Counted from the first letter of the stretch, positions 33,444 through 45,213 are shown. The stretch: DNA of 64,000 bases from Gentiana macrophylla (GCA_026214975.1 JAOBSW010000522.1:62001-126000); one strand, 5' to 3'. Numbers and translations: made by a program. The notes: generated by a model from the sequence alone, not told the origin.

Positions 33444-35192
33444 TGTTGGAAGTAGCACCGAAATATAATTTCTCGTAATTGTTTTTATAATTAATAAATG
33501 ACAGATTTATTCTCATCTTATTATTTGCTTCGTGCTTATATTTAATACACTACTGAAAACCCCAAGTCGTATCATATGTAGCCATATAACTTAGTGTGTG
33601 TCACACATGTGGATTAAGTTTATGGTGATACACTTGAAATAGTAGTCCGTGGTGAACTTAACCAAAGTATGGGTATGGGGTCTATTGATTAAACCACCAT
33701 TAATGCGCCTAGAACATTTTAAGGTGTGACCATCTTATTCGGACAGTCGATATTGGTTATCTAAGTGGGGCATTTATATATGATGTGGTCGTATAGGACT
33801 GGACCGATTTAATATGAATTTCTCATATAATTCCATGATTGAAGAATCTTATTAAATCACAAGATGATCATATATGTATTAATCTTAATCCTGAAGTGAT
33901 TACATACTCCTACTTGTTTCAAGATAGGGTTTGATGTGTTCGTTAAGGATCGCTAAGAGTGCGGTCCGAATCACTTTCACGTTGGCACTATAATGCGGAA
34001 TAGTGTGAGAGTGTGTGTTTCACGAGATATGGAATCCTTTCCTTCCTACGGGAAGTAGCAAGACAATCCCCTTATTTGTTGATCCTAGAAACTGATCGAT
34101 CGGCCGAGTTCGTATTGGTTATGAACTAATTGATCACTAGTGGGTTAATGGTAAATAAGGATAAGATGTAATGAAGAAGGTTTACGGAAATAATCCCGCT
34201 TTGTTATGGATAGTCTATGAGAGGTTATTCACGTATGTAATGATTATATCAATGGACACTTATTGACTCGACTTTACGAGAATAAGTTATATCTATAATC
34301 GATAGAGTTCGATTTGATTTATGGTGGCGTAATTCGGAATTAATAAGTTGAGTATAAATATTCTGTTCGATGAATATTTTATTCAATTTATCGTAGCTAC
34401 TGGTTATAGGTCTATGGTCCCCCGGGTTGGCTCCTAACACGCGAGTGTTTTTTCTCGTTTTGTGGAACCTCTAGAATAAATTAAATGGTTGGTCTATTTA
34501 ATGAATATGCGGATATTATTTATTTGGCAAATAATATGTAATATAGAAAAGACATTTTCTATTATCCCAAATGGCATTAAAAATGGCGCCACATTTTTTT
34601 GGTTTTGGAAAAAGAAATTTTCTCCAAATTAATTATTATGTGGATAATATAATTCTTGGATAAATAGGAAATTTGTTTTCCTACTGGATAAATGTTTTAT
34701 TTTCCTAAAAGGAAAAGATAAATATTTGTGTATAAGATAAACTCTCAAACAATTTGGTTATTATCCTATATAAAGAGACCCAACACAAAATTGGAACAAA
34801 CAATCCAACGCCATTTTTTAAGAAAAAGGGACGCCACTCTATGAATAAAAAAAGTGAGAAATTTGTTTTCTTGTCTTAGCCATTGGGAAGAAGAAAAACT
34901 AGGGTTTTTCTTGGAGCATGTTTATGGAGGTTCTACTACGAGGATCGACGTCCACCAGTCGTCGCTTGGAGATACAACTCGGAAGATCACGGCTTCTCTC
35001 CGGTTAGGGTAAATCTACTAACCTTCTTGTAGATTAATTTTTTATGCGAATCATATCGTGGTAAAATCAAAAAACGAATTTTAATTTGTAGCTTCCGCTG
35101 TGCATGATCGAGTGTCTTGATCGGTCTTTGTGAATCGATCTCGACGATCCAATTATGGATCGGATCGGATTCGGTTTCACGTATATCGAGTA
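33444..35192 (+). mobile_element. Solo LTR of the TGTTAGGTG-type family, diverged
   Basis: 1749 bp flanked by the TSD CTTTG (33439-33443 and 35193-35197), inside the SIRE third ORF. Along its length it is homologous to the LTRs at 54346-56102 and 61482-63224, for example AATTGTTTTTATAAT...CTCATCTTATTA near the start and GAACTTAACCAAAGTATGG at 33655. TATA box at 34765-34777 (CCTATATAAAGAG). Its final bases (GAGTA) have lost the canonical CA. Confidence 0.7.
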
Positions 35193-35197
35193 CTTTG

Positions 35198-37552
35198 GAC
35201 CTCCGGTTCCGACTGTGTTCGATTCTTTATCTCGATCCTCAGAGTGAACCTCCATATCTTCTCTAATCTCGAGGAAAAACAGCCATGTTTTCCTCAACAC
35301 ACCATGTACAAAGCAATCTCCTAAAGTACTTGATAGCTTGTGCTAAGGTCTCATCAAGATATCCACACTATCTTGATATTGAGTGATCCTTCGAAATGAC
35401 TTGATCAACTCAACATCATAGCTTCAGCAGTACCTTCAAAGATAGCATTTTCAAAAAGTGTTGCTGCTGTAAGTTGTTCCTCCAATCCTTCATAAATGCA
35501 ACAAACAACTCTTGATCTAGATTATCATTCTGCTGGCCCTCAGCAGACATGCCATCCTCAGCAGCTTACTCTGTTGTCTTGTCAGTAGATCCCTGTCTAT
35601 CCTCTTGATAGATCTTTCTTTTGCAATACCGTGTAGATTCTCTGGATGCATAGGATGATCATCATCCGAATCGATGTTGATGATGAATCATCACTATCGA
35701 GTGTAAACTTGGGATCCTTAAACATGATACTTCCTTGCTACTTTTCATTTTCAATGATTTCTAGTAGTCTCATCTCTAACAATGATGTGTCAATCAATCC
35801 CAACAAACTTTCCACCCCAAGACTTTCAAAAGCCCATTCTTCAAAACCACTCATGGTTCTCTTGCTGGCTTTTGTCTCTTGTAAAAACCAAACTTCCATG
35901 CAAGATTAGGATCTTCTTTTGGCTTCTTAGATTTCTTCTCTTTCCTTTCATAAGGCATGGTTGGTTTTCTTGGAGCAGGTGGAGCAGGTTTATCAACTTG
36001 TTGACTCCCAAATGTCTCAACAAGATGACTCAGTGTGTCTTCAAAAGATACAAAGAGATCAGGGGACTCTCCAGTAGGTAAGTTTTGTCTACTATCTTCA
36101 ATTATTCTACACTAGCTTCCCCCTGAATTATATGTTCCTCAACAGGGATATCAACTGACTTTTCTTCCCCCTGAGTTGTTGCAATCTCAGTAGGGTCTTC
36201 AACAGGTTCATTAACCTCCACAGTAGGTCCAGATTCAGCAATTTTCTCTGGTTCTTCAACTTGTTGCTCAACAACAACTTCAGTAGCCTCCATAGTAGGC
36301 TGAATAACTTCTGTTGTTACTTCAACATCTTCTTCTGCTTCTTCTTCTCTCTGTTCTTCCAGAACTCTCAGTTCTTTACCTTTTCCATGTCCTTTCTTCC
36401 TCACAACTTGCTTTCTTCTCTTAGCAGGTTGTTCTGGGGACTCAGGGTGAGATTTTTCTGATTGCTCTTTGCTAGAAATCTTTCTCTTCTTAGATGCTTC
36501 TTTGATTTGTTCCTTGAGCAAATCAACAGCAGTCTTCTTGACATATTCAAAAGGCTTAGTAGGTTCAACAGTAGTTTGATCCTCAGTAGATTTGGCAGTG
36601 TCTACTGATTGTCTTGTCCTCTTAGGCTTTAACAATTCAGTTATCTTTCTAGTATCAGCAGCCTTTCTTTTCTCCACTGTTTTCTTTGGTGCAGCAGGTT
36701 GCACATCATCTCTAGCTTTAGTTCTCTGTTCCTGCTCACCATCACTTTCTACCTCTCGAACCTCATCATCATCATCTAGGCCTGGAATAAGAGTGTTAAT
36801 CTCTGGCTTGTATCTGGCCTTGTTGATGATGGAAGGAGAAACATGAGCAATTTTCAAATGATTCAGTAGGGCCTGAACCATGAATCCCAAAGGTTTTGTT
36901 TTGATGAAGAAACCTGAACCCATGTATCCAGCAGATTTCCGCTCACTTAACCTCTTCCCTGCGGTTTCTCTTTCATCTGTCATAATCTTCTTCATGCATT
37001 GAACAAAGAAACCGGCCTAATCAGACTTCATACTCCTTGAGATGATTATCAACAAGTCTATTTTGGGCCCGGATAAAGTATCAGACTTCCAATAAATCCC
37101 AAAATATTCTTGGCAATGATTTTACTCAGCAGGTTATACTCATAAGAGATATTCTTGACATTGATGTGCAGAGCTACTGGTGCATCTGGATTTGTCCTAA
37201 TAGATTCAACAAAAGTCAACCTTGCTAGCCCTATAGATTCTGGATTTGTAGGGGCTCCATTTCCTAGACCAAATCCAAAGACCTCTCTCAGTAGATCTGA
37301 GGTTATTTCAATCTCCTAGCCATTTATAGTTGTTGTAAATGATTCATCACCATCTCTAATCATCATGTTTCTCCAAAAATCACAGACAGTTCTGTAAGAA
37401 ATCTTCTCCAATCTGAGATTTAAAACATTTTCCAATCCTTCAAACCGTCCGATTCTTCTTCCAAGATTGATTGCCAAATCAGTTGCATCTGTGTTAGTAA
37501 CATAACCTCTAATACTTTGACTGGTTCTAAGATGAACAACCTTATCTGCCAT
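35198..37552 (-). pseudogene. SIRE third ORF ('env-like'), N-terminal and central part
   Basis: Starts MADKVVHLRTSQSIRG (37552), then GRRIGRFEGLENVL and TVCDFWRNMMIRDGD, a fold-like N-terminal domain resembling other plant transposon-encoded proteins. A stop at 37318 and others precede the longest open part (36995-36102, 297 codons). That part is strongly charged: Lys/Arg-rich (KPKRTRQS, KKRKISSKEQ, RRKQVVRKKGHGKGK) with nuclear-signal-like runs, then Glu/Val-rich. More fragments continue to 35198. Position after pol and before the 3' LTR matches the third ORF of SIRE elements. I see no signal peptide or clear membrane segment, so 'envelope' is only a label by position. Confidence 0.7.
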
Positions 37553-37609
37553 TGTAGCTTGTAATATTTGAGAAAGATGAAGTAGAAAACTCTGTAGATC
37601 TATGTTCAC

Positions 37610-38279
37610 ACTTGTGTATTTTTCAGAGAATACGATCTGATATGCATATACATTCTATGTGTATGTGTCTGTATATGTATAGGAAAGTAGTGGGTGAGAA
37701 ACTTTAGGTAGGTACTGTGCACGTACTGTAGCACTAACACACGATTTAATTGGAATAAATGTGATGCTGCCATGTGTCCCACTAATTCATCCCACTAGTG
37801 TAATAACCGTTATGTATTGTAACAAACGTTATAATGGATAAGAATAATATCCATTTACTCCACTTTAGACTTTCTTTAAAGTCTGACTTTATCTGCAATG
37901 TATCATTCAGCAGACTAGGTCTTCAGTAGACTTGATCTTCAGCAGGGTCTCTTTGAAATTACTATGCTGATATTCTTTTGTTTGTTCAGCAGCCTGTTGA
38001 TACAAAAACGCACAGCCGATCTTCATACATCATAGTTTTGTCCAACTGATAATACAAGATGAAGTTTAATACCAATGACTGATCTGCCAAGTGAGCTCAT
38101 CCAACAGGGCAAACACCAATGACTAATCTGCCAAGTGAGTGCACCCAGCAAATCTGCCAAGTGAGCGCACTTAGGAATTTTTGATACCAATGACTAATCT
38201 GCCAAGTGAGCGCACCCAGCAGGGCAAAGATTAACCCCCTTAGTGAATTACAGTACTCTGTTGACCATTAAAAACTTAG
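37610..38279 (-). other. SIRE spacer between pol and third ORF
   Basis: Non-coding stretch with the tandem repeat at 38071-38228. It may hold the leader of the third ORF. Confidence 0.5.
38071..38228. repeat. Tandem repeat, about 42-bp unit, CTGCCAAGTGAG core
   Basis: Units with ACCAATGACTAATCTGCCAA followed by GTGAGCGCACCCAGCAGGGC start near 38071, 38114 and 38186, with a shorter copy near 38150. The copies are close in sequence. Confidence 0.85.
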
Positions 38280-39468
38280 TCAACTTTGATAACGCTAAGT
38301 TCAGTTCTTAACTTAGCAAATCATTCACTGTCCAAAGGTTTTGTAAAGATGTCAGCAAGTTGATCTTCTGTAGGAATATAGAGAACCACCACATCTTTCT
38401 TTTCAACATGATCTCTTATAAAATGATGTCTTATATCAATGTGTTTTGTCCTAAAGTGCAAAACATGATTTTCTGTGATTGCAATTGCACTTGTATTGTC
38501 ACACATATTGGGAATTTCTCTTTCTTCAATCCCATAATCCCTTAATTGCTGTCTTAACTATGTACTTGTGCACATAAGCTTCCAGAAGCAATGTATTCAG
38601 CTTCAGCAATGGAAGTTGATATAGAGTTCTGCTTCTTGCTAAACCAGTAAACAAGTCTATTTCCCATCAACTGACAAGTTCCTGTGGTGCTTTTTCTATC
38701 AATCTTGCAACCAGCATAATCAGATCTAAGTAGGATATAACTTTGAAACTTCCATCTCTTGAATACCAAATTCCTACTCCAAAGTATCTTTAAGATATTT
38801 GAGAATCCTATTGATTGCAGCTAAGTGACTTTCCTTAGGTTTTGATTGAAATCTTGCACAAACACCTACTACAAAGGATATATCAGGTCTGCTGGCTGTA
38901 AGGTACAATAGACTTCCTATCATCCTTCTACATATAGTCTGATCAACATCCTTGCCTTCTTTGTCTTCATCCAACCTGATGCTTGTACTCATAGGAGTTG
39001 ATACTTTGGTGCTATTTTCCATGACAAACTTCTTCAACAGCTCATTGGTGTACTTAGTTTGATGAATGAAGATTCCATCTTGCATTTGCTTTACTTGAAA
39101 TCCCAAAAAGTAGTTCATTTCTCCCATCATGCTCATTTGGAACTTGCTTTTCATGAGATTAGCAAACTTTTCACATAGCAATTCATTTTCAGAACCAAAG
39201 ATTTTGTCATCTACATAAATCTGCACCAGCAGGGTGCTGTCTCCTTCATTGATTCTAAAAAGAGTCTTGTCAATGGTTCCTTTGGTAAAACCATTGTTCA
39301 CCAAGAATTGATAAAGTCTCATACAATGCTCTTGGTGCTTGTTTCAAACCATAAAGTGCTTTGTTGAGTCTATACACTTTATCTCCTTGATCTTTAACTT
39401 TAAAACCAGGAGGTTGCTGAACATAAACCTCTTCTTCCAGAATGCCATTCAAAGTCTTGTATTGATTG
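38280..39468 (-). pseudogene. SIRE RT (C-terminal part) and RNase H
   Basis: Read leftward from about 39460: [31 protein letters not shown], then after a frameshift (39300) the active-site block LLVQIYVDDKIFGS (39225), MMGEMNYFLGFQ and IGSLLYLTASRPDISF. RNase H: SDYAGCKIDRKSTTGTC (38710), LVYWFSKKQNSISTSIAEAEY, CDNTSAIAITENHV (38500), RTKHIDIRHHFIRDHV and TEDQLADIFTKPLDSE (38345). YVDD is intact, but the N-terminal half of RT is missing, because the integrase part runs into [13 protein letters not shown] with nothing between. SIRE-type wording throughout. Confidence 0.88.
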
Positions 39469-40460
39469 CTTCAGCCCAATATCTTTCAGGTCACAATGCT
39501 TCATAGATCATAGTCCTCCATGCTTCCTTCAAAGTCCTGTTTCTTCTCTCAGCAACCCCATTTTGCTGAGGTGTAACGCAGCTGCTAATTGATGTAGCAC
39601 ACCATTCTGTTCACAATATTCTCTTATGACTTTGTTTAGAAACTCAATACCCTTGTCTGATCTGATTTTCACTACTGTTACACTTTTCTCATTTTGTAGT
39701 CTTTTCAAAAGTTCAGGCATCTTTTGAAGTGTTTCACTTTTCTTATTCATGAAAATCACCCAAGTGTATCTTGAATAATCATCCACTACTACCAGAGTGT
39801 ACTTCTTTCCTGTTATACTTGTTGGTATTACTTGTCCAAATAAATCCATATGCATCAGTTCCAACACTCTATTGGTTGATTGTTTAGTTTTTGACTGGAA
39901 ACTTGACTTTGTTTGTTTACCTTACTGACAGGCATCACATATTCCATCTTTCTTATATGTGATCTTCGGTAAACCAATCACCAACTTCTTTTTCATCAAT
40001 TGATTGATATCATCAAAATTTAGATGATTCAACTTCTTGTGCCATAACCAGTTGAGTTCTGACTTTGTATGCACAATGAGACATGTTTCACGAACAGCAG
40101 TAGTCCAATCCACCACATACATGCTTTGTTGTCTTCTTCCTGCCAACACAACTTGTTCTCCCATTTCACTTATGACAATGCAGTAGCCTTTGTCAAAAGT
40201 GACTTTGTAACCCATGTCACAGAATTGTGCAGTGCTCAGCAGGTTGTAGTCCAAACCTTCAACATATGCAACATTCTTGATTGTCAGTCCATTCCTCACC
40301 AGTGTTCCATACCCTCTTGTATATCCTGGTGTGTCTTTGTTTCCAAAATTGACTTTTGGACCATCCTTTGCCACAAAATTTCTCAAACAGTGCTTACTTC
40401 TTGTCATATGTGTGCAACATCCACTATCAAAGTACCAGACACCCTACAAAACAAATTTAA
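39469..40460 (-). pseudogene. SIRE protease and integrase (integrase truncated)
   Basis: Protease active site VWYFDSGCCTHMT at about 40435. Then the pre-integrase zinc region ELNWLWHKKLNHLNFDDINQ and the DGICDACQ half (39930), and the integrase core: ELMHMDLFGQ (first Asp), YTLVVVDDYSRYTWVIFM, VKIRSDKGIEF (second Asp). The segment with the catalytic Glu is out of frame near 39560. Only [13 protein letters not shown] residues follow before an internal deletion. Confidence 0.87.
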
Positions 40461-40735
40461 TATGTTTTTGGTACCCAAACCTGTTTGGGTCCATAGTGGT
40501 CAGTGGTAAGCACAACTCTTGGCAAATTTCAATAAGGTCTTCTTTGGAAAGTGTTGCACTTTTGTTCATAAATGTATGCTACATTTCCATAGAATCTAAA
40601 ATTTGGTTGTGTAGCATTCATATATGGTTTCTGGCCTTTTGGTATAAAGTGCTGTTTGAAGTGATTTTTGTTGTTGGAAACACTAGCATAACCATAAGGT
40701 TGTTGTCTGTTAGGAACATCCATGTATTGTGGTCT

Positions 40736-42700
40736 CTACTGAGGTCTCTGCTGAGGTCTCGCCTTAGCATTATGGTTATATCTCTTGTTTCTAGCAGTAG
40801 GGGCAAGAATATTCCAATCTCCATCAGTAGGGAACAATCTTCCTTTCCCTCTGAGATAAGTATCCCTTGAATGATTAACATTCTTAGGTTTAACGCTCTT
40901 ATCCTTGGAATATTTCTGGTTTTTCCCTTTTTGTGGTCCAACAGACTTTTCAGCAGATCTGCTATCAGCAGGTCTAGAAGGTCCAGCAGTCCTACCTTTG
41001 GATGTACCCTTGTTGTTAAGTACCGCTGTCCCTTTGGACTTCTGATGTTGCTTCTTTGAAGCTTTCTCAGCAGATTTTACTGCCTCAGCAACCTTTTGAT
41101 GAGTTGGATCTTGTGCAGGTACAAACTTAGGATCAACTCTGGTACTAGGTTCAGTAACCATACTGGATCACCATTAGAAGATTGTTGAGTTTCAAATCCA
41201 AAGCATGTTCTATCACCATAAGGCTTTCCATATTTGAATGCGATTCTGAAATGGATTGTGCGAAGAGATTCAGTTGCAACTACTGGTGCAATAGACTTAC
41301 ACTGATTCTCTTCATAATCCTTTTTCTTACCCTTGAGACTTTTTAATTCAGCATTTAATCTTTGAATTTCTGCTTGAAGTAATTCGCTTTCAAACTTCAC
41401 AATCTCATAACCAGATTGTATTTTCCTCAGTTGATTAAGGAGGGCATCTAGAGGTTCTTCATTGTCAAAAATTTTAAGATTTGAACCATAAGTAGATTCA
41501 CAATCACTTTCAGCAGGAGTATTTATAGATAAAGAATTGTATACCACCTCAGTGTCATCCATGTTAGCCATTAAAGCAAAATCATCCAATTGTGCAAAGA
41601 GTGCAGTATCATCAGAATCATTTCCTTTTTCTGATTCCACTTCATATCCTGATTCATCATCAGCAACCAAAGCTTTTTGCTAGATCTTCTCTGCTGACTC
41701 TTGTTCTTTAAGAGGTTTGGACAATCAGGTCTAAAGTGTCCAGGCTTTTTGCACTTAAAGCATTGGTAGTCATGATCCTTCTTTTGTTTCAAATCAGGAT
41801 AGTCAGGTTTGAAGTGTCCTGGTTTCTTGTAATGAAAGCATAAAAAGTCATGATCTTCTTAGATTCTTCATTTTTCTCACTTGATTTCTTGTTGAAATTC
41901 CTTGAAGACCCCCTTAAAGATTTCATCATTTTGATCTTCTTACTCAGCAGGGCTATTTGCTCTTGCATCTCATCTTGAATATCATCTTGACCACTTGATG
42001 ATTCTTCTTTATGTGCAGCAGCCAATGCTGTTGTTTTTATTGCTTCCTTTTCAGCATTAGGAACAAGATCCTTGTTGAATTCATAGGCTTTAAGATCAGA
42101 AAATAATTTGATGGTGTCCTCTTCATGTAGTCTCCTGGACTCTTCCATAGCAGTAACCTTCATTTCCCAAACTTCCTTTGTAGGTAAAGCTTTTAAAATT
42201 CTTGTATTGATCTCTTCTTTGGTATAAACAACATTCAACAGGGTGAGTTCATCCACGATTGCGTTGAACCTAGACTCCATCTGTTCAATGGTTTCATTTG
42301 ATTTCATTTTGAACTCCTGAAATTTTTGTTTGGCCACACTGATCTTGTTTTTCTTGATAGCATCAGTGCCTTCACAAATGAGTTGCAATCTTTCCCAAAG
42401 TTCCTAGGCAGTTTTGCAATCTTTCATCTTCATGTACAAATTGTGATATATAGTTCTGTAAATGATATCAATAGCAATATTATTCAGGTTTTCTCTTTTT
42501 CTATCTTCAGTACCCCACTCTCTCTTTGGCTTTGGAATAATCTGATTTTGACCATCCACAGTTACAACTTTACTGATTTCCAGTGGTCCATCAGTCAGAA
42601 CATCCATCATTTCATCATAAGTTGCAGCTAGATAAGCCTGCATACAATGTTTATACTCATCAAAACGATCTAGAGAGCACATCAACATAGTCCTAGCATA
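40736..42700 (-). pseudogene. SIRE gag with zinc knuckles
   Basis: Fragments in order: LDRFDEYKHCMQAYLAAT (42670), REWGTEDRKRENLNNIAID, KDCKTA and a stop (42404), then LQLICEGTDAIKKNKISVAK, FKMKSNETIEQMESRFNAIV (42290), ILKALPTKEVWEMKVTAME (the gag_pre-integrase/UBN2-type core of copia gag). Two CCHC knuckles follow: the first decayed near 41840, the second intact as CFKCKKPGHFRPDC at 41755. A coiled coil (ELLQAEIQRLNAELKSLKG, 41370) and a basic tail end the protein near 40740. It would coat the particle RNA. Confidence 0.85.
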
Positions 42701-42784
42701 CCGATTGTTATCCTTGATGCAAAAACTTGAAAGCGAAACTTGAAAAACTTTTCAAAGATTTTCTCAAGCTGTACAGTAGGATTA

Positions 42785-42808
42785 CTTGAGCAATGTACAT
42801 TGCTCGAG
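42785..42808. other. 24-bp palindrome in the SIRE leader where the primer site is expected
   Basis: Arms CTTGAGCAATGT and ACATTGCTCGAG, complementary except for one pair. It lies 6 bp inside the 5' LTR edge, where copia elements normally carry TGGTATCAGAG. No such primer site is seen here. Confidence 0.8.
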
Positions 42809-42814
42809 ACAAAT

Positions 42815-44511
42815 TGTTGGTCCCTTGAAAAGGCTTTGGTTAAGCTTAGAGGGGTGAATAAACTTAACACTTAAATTTTTTGGAGTTTTACAAACTCAAA
42901 GAGGTCAATAGTCTGTGACCACCACTCGATAGTCTGGCCGACTATTAAAGCTATTGAATTTGTGCAATGGAATATATTAAATTAAGCCTTGATACTTGTT
43001 GTTTCAAATATGATACTAAGTAATTTGGATACTCAGTAGTGCAAGTAGTGTGATTAGATTGCTAGTTCATAGATTGATGTGATGAGTATGCCGATAAAGT
43101 AAATTGCAGAATGTAAATGTAGTAAGGTAAAGTATGCAAGATTTATAGTGTTTCCAGGTGGTGTAATCCTGTCAGCCCACTCTTCTCCTGTCTTTGTTGG
43201 AGGAAATTCACTAGAGATTCTTGAGGTTTCTTTGTTACATAAAAGTCCCCTAAACTGTTTGTCCTTCACCAATGACTATGGCTTCCCAAATCGAACACAA
43301 GAAACATGTAGGATTGCGGCTTCAAAGTATTCCCTTTGGTCCTTGAAGGGTAGGAATGCCTCTTCACCCGCTCCACCACAAACAACAGTTCTTGACACTT
43401 CAAAAGTGCTTCTCTGTCTTCAGCAAACTTACAGAAAAAGAAGGGTTGAATCAAGAAAGTGATTCAGCTTTTAGTAGCTTTTGATCAGGATGATATGATC
43501 AGCACCTTGTAGTCTTCAAGTGTGTATAATGGATGTAACTTGATAGCATGATACACTTGAAGAAAATCTTGATCAGCAAATTGATAGCTCAGTGATGCTC
43601 AGCTGGGTAAGATTGTGATTTGTTAATATCTGCCACAGTATTTCTTATTTTTCACTTGTAATTCGTCATCTTCATTCTGAATCAGGAGTCCTCCATTTAT
43701 AGGTGTGAATCCTGCGACTTGTGTTTGAATTTCAAATATAGACGTTTTAGAATTGTCTCTATCTTGACTGAGTTTTACCTCTACTGCATCATACTGACAC
43801 TGTCAGTGTTACTTTTTTGACAGTCTAGTCTGTCAACCATTGTCTTATTTCCATTGGATATTGCTCTGAAACTTTACAACGTACTTTTTATCCTATCCAT
43901 TGGTTGACTGATTAATCCAAGCCTTATAATTCATATCCATTTAATCTTCCAAAAAGAAACTTGGATTAATTCAAATTTTCCATACAAACAGACACACATT
44001 GTATAGGTCCATTGATGTCCATATCTGTCGGTACCGACTTCTAGTCATTGTGTTTTATAAACAATTCATTGATCGCTTTTGATCTAACTTTTATCATGAA
44101 GTTAGAGTACACCATTTTAATTATAACCAAGTTCCAATAACCACCTTACTTAAATGGAACTTAGACCTTGTACACAAGGTATATGTGATCGATTTAGGTC
44201 ATCATGCACTTTCCTAAATTTCGATCCCATATCCTTGACTTTAGATACTAAGTTTGATCCCTTAGCCTTCATAATCGAGTTTGAACCTCGAGCTTCAACC
44301 ATCGAAAGTTCCTAGAATCTACTATCCTAGACACCTTATTGACCTAGATAGGTCTCGCTAAACAAGTCAGCTGAACTCTTTCTGATTGCTTGTTTGATCA
44401 AACCTATACAAAGATCAAACTCTACCTATACATTTAATCTAGACATCTTTCTGCCTTTTCTCTATAACAGCTAGTCTGGCACTCATCATTAAAACTAAAA
44501 TATGTCCAACA
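42815..44511 (-). repeat. SIRE 5' LTR (right)
   Basis: 1697 bp, partner of 22113-23793. TATA box CTATAAATGG on the minus strand at 43702-43693. It differs from the left LTR at many sites, often CG where the left has CAG or CTG. Confidence 0.88.
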
Positions 44512-45213
44512 AAGATGGATGCCGATTTGGTCGCAGAAAACCGAGAAAGATTGAGCTAGAGAATGACTTGAGCAAGATGACTGCGGTGGCTGAGGCAAGG
44601 GCTCAATATCGCGAGTTGGTCCAGAGAGAAAGAGATTCTGCCCTTGAGTCCTTTGCCCTTTCTAAGAAGAGGTTGGCTTTTGAGCGCCAATTGAATGAAG
44701 AGCTTGCAGAGAAGTTTTGTAGAGCTGAGGCAGAATTCCAGACCCGGTTAGAGGAAGCCCGCCGACATGCTGTTGTAGAGTTCCAAGCTTTGGTAGAGTA
44801 TGGTGAGGCATTGATTACTTCCCGACTTGAAGGCTTTGATCAGGGGATGTTCCACATCACCAGGTGCATGGGGAGAGACATGGACAATCAAGCTCCCAAT
44901 CCGCCACAAGTTATGGATGGGCCTCGAGAGGTTGTTTGCTCGAGCTTAAGGGCATTCCACAACTTCTTACCATTTTCTCGAGTCTCAAATTGAGGATACT
45001 TCAATGATAGGGTGAACCCTGGGTTCCGGCGGAAGTTCAGACCGATAACCTATGGAACTTAATTGATGGCGTGGACATGGATGTCGAGGCCACCTCAGAG
45101 CACCAAGGAATTCTCGAAGATAAGTCTTTGTCTCTTCTTCTCAATGCCGATGCCGAAAGAAACTTCCATGAGGCTGACATGACCGATCGCAATCCGCCGC
45201 CTCCTCAAGCTTA
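44512..45213 (+). pseudogene. Extra opposite-strand ORF of the Tat element, 3' part
   Basis: Continues the ORF interrupted by SIRE: MDADLVAENR..., then a long coiled coil with a heptad-like pattern (AVAEARAQYRELVQRERDSA; KKRLAFERQLNEELAEKF; AEFQTRLEEARRHAVVEFQ) to about 44850. The C-terminal part (FDQGMFHITRCMGRD) ends at a stop at 44991; after a frameshift the frame carries LWNLIDGVDMDVEATSEHQG and ends TDRNPPPPQA at 45213. Coding is on the plus strand, opposite to the element's pol, which begins about 640 bp further right. Confidence 0.6.

Larger units (their letters stand above)
22113..44511 (-). mobile_element. SIRE/Maximus-type Ty1/copia retrotransposon with third ORF, interrupted
   Basis: Ends TGTTGGTCCC and GTCCAACA. 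TSD AAGCT (22108-22112) versus AAGAT (44512-44516), one base changed. LTRs 22113-23793 and 42815-44511. On the minus strand: gag with zinc knuckles, protease, integrase, RT, RNase H, then a long third ORF before the 3' LTR, the SIRE plan. Removing nested insertions (SINE 23975-24193, solo LTR 25350-33268 with its copia passenger, solo LTR 33444-35192) leaves about 12.5 kb. It sits in the opposite-strand ORF of the Tat element. It is defective: integrase and RT are fused by a deletion near 39460 and no normal primer site is seen. Confidence 0.88.

Noticed and set aside
36102..36995. 297-codon Lys/Glu-rich frame as a host nuclear protein gene
   Set aside because: It lies in sequence, on the same strand as SIRE pol, between pol and the 3' LTR, and continues in frame on both sides across later insertions. 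It is the SIRE third ORF.
44502..44512. Start codon at 44502 for the coiled-coil ORF
   Set aside because: The first codons are SIRE LTR sequence; the real frame continues from 22112 across the SIRE insertion.
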